Assembly (NCBI GenBank): GCA_947493955.1
Contig: CANLSQ010000002.1
Location: forward strand, 514,568 to 578,567
Origin: an uncultured Sphingomonadaceae bacterium
Lineage (GTDB): Bacteria > Pseudomonadota > Alphaproteobacteria > Sphingomonadales > Sphingomonadaceae
Direction of reading: 5' to 3'
DNA: 64,000 bases
In this document: piece by piece, positions 63,810-64,000 of the stretch
How the letters are laid out: each line of letters starts with the position of its first letter
Position numbering within the stretch: the first letter of the stretch is position 1
Program-made: the position numbers and the translations under genes
Notes under the pieces: generated by a model
The model's input: only the letters and a program-made list of their open reading frames with translations
Databases searched by the model: none
What the model was told of the DNA's origin: nothing

Positions 63810-64000
63810 TCAAAGCGCCTTTGCCAAAGAAGATTGGAGTGATTGCGGTATGGAAACGGGAGCGGCGAGCAGGATCTGAGCATAGCTCTTACCCTGCGGA
63901 TCATTACGCATGGATGCAACCCCGCCGCCGCCGAGAATATCATGAAGCAGAAAATTGATCGCGCCGGTGCCGGGCATATAGAAACGTTCCACGCTGTCCG
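63810..64000 (-). CDS. AtuA-like (DUF1446) protein, C-terminal part; 5' end off the window
   Basis: The frame is open from 64000 to the stop at 63810, giving the last 63 residues. They read TGAINFLLHDILGGGGVAS then DPQGKSYAQILL, which fits the C-terminus of acyclic terpene utilisation protein AtuA (DUF1446), where a Gly-rich turn precedes LDxxGK. The stop is just before the carboxylase ATG, so it is the first visible gene of the operon. The family link comes from a short tail and should be taken with care. Confidence 0.6.
   Translation of the reverse strand, partial: DSVERFYMPGTGAINFLLHDILGGGGVASMRNDPQGKSYAQILLAAPVSIPQSLQSSLAKAL

Overview
The window looks like a moderate-GC alphaproteobacterial chromosome, most likely a sphingomonad. 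The evidence is the gene content and order (hemE beside a DnaA-box cluster, rho-mnmE-mnmG-rsmG-parA-parB, leuS-lptE-holA) and families typical of Sphingomonadales (DUF4402, DUF1491, DUF3576, MmcB, a DUF6489-like protein, TIGR03084). Nearly all of it is tightly packed coding DNA with many 1-4 base overlaps. No rRNA, tRNA, IS element, prophage or CRISPR array was recognised.

Layout. 1-5.3 kb: partial AI-2E type transporter, metallo-beta-lactamase-fold hydrolase, short crotonase with an AT-only palindrome in front, and the ligase-associated Lhr-like DNA-repair helicase. 5.3-7.3 kb: tandem paralogues of an exported two-lobed retropepsin-like protease. 7.3-9.3 kb (minus): tRNA hydroxylase TrhO, a glutathione transferase and an acidic lipoprotein. 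9.3-13.1 kb: PdeM endonuclease, then bioF-bioD-bioA. 13.1-17.9 kb: Na+/H+ antiporter, YggS, ThiE-like protein, an unknown envelope protein, DUF3576. 18-22 kb: leuS-lptE-holA. 22-28 kb: orphan DUF4402 protein, msrB, class A penicillin-binding protein, a minus-strand SCO/YcgN/YgjP operon and an ankyrin protein. 28-31.7 kb (minus): mmcB, SleB-like hydrolase, DUF1491, thioesterase, ptsN, hpf.

31.7-46.8 kb is the origin-proximal segment. dnaQ, coaE, aroE, maf and ppsR read leftward and hemE, hemJ, rho, mnmE, mnmG, rsmG, parA and parB read mainly rightward. The 302-base gap between ppsR and hemE has four DnaA-box-like sequences and an AT-rich stretch and is very probably oriC. Three 16-base parS palindromes lie 6.8-9.5 kb to its right, around mnmG/rsmG and just before parAB, so replication start and chromosome partition are encoded together.

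47.0-51.4 kb holds a putative surface-fibre system: a DUF4402 pilin-like protein, a PapD-like chaperone and a 918-residue usher-like outer-membrane protein, preceded by a leader with two CtrA-like sites and with a hairpin after the pilin gene. This is the least characterised system here and the main candidate for novelty. 51.5-54.5 kb: alpha/beta hydrolase, lipid kinase and FAD oxidoreductase. 54.5-64 kb is one long minus-strand catabolic operon: AtuA-like protein (cut by the window edge), acyl-CoA carboxylase beta, enoyl-CoA hydratase, biotin-carrying carboxylase alpha, flavin oxidoreductase, CaiB-type CoA-transferase, TIGR03084 protein and acyl-CoA synthetase. It probably degrades a branched or isoprenoid acid through a carboxylated CoA intermediate, but the substrate cannot be read from sequence.
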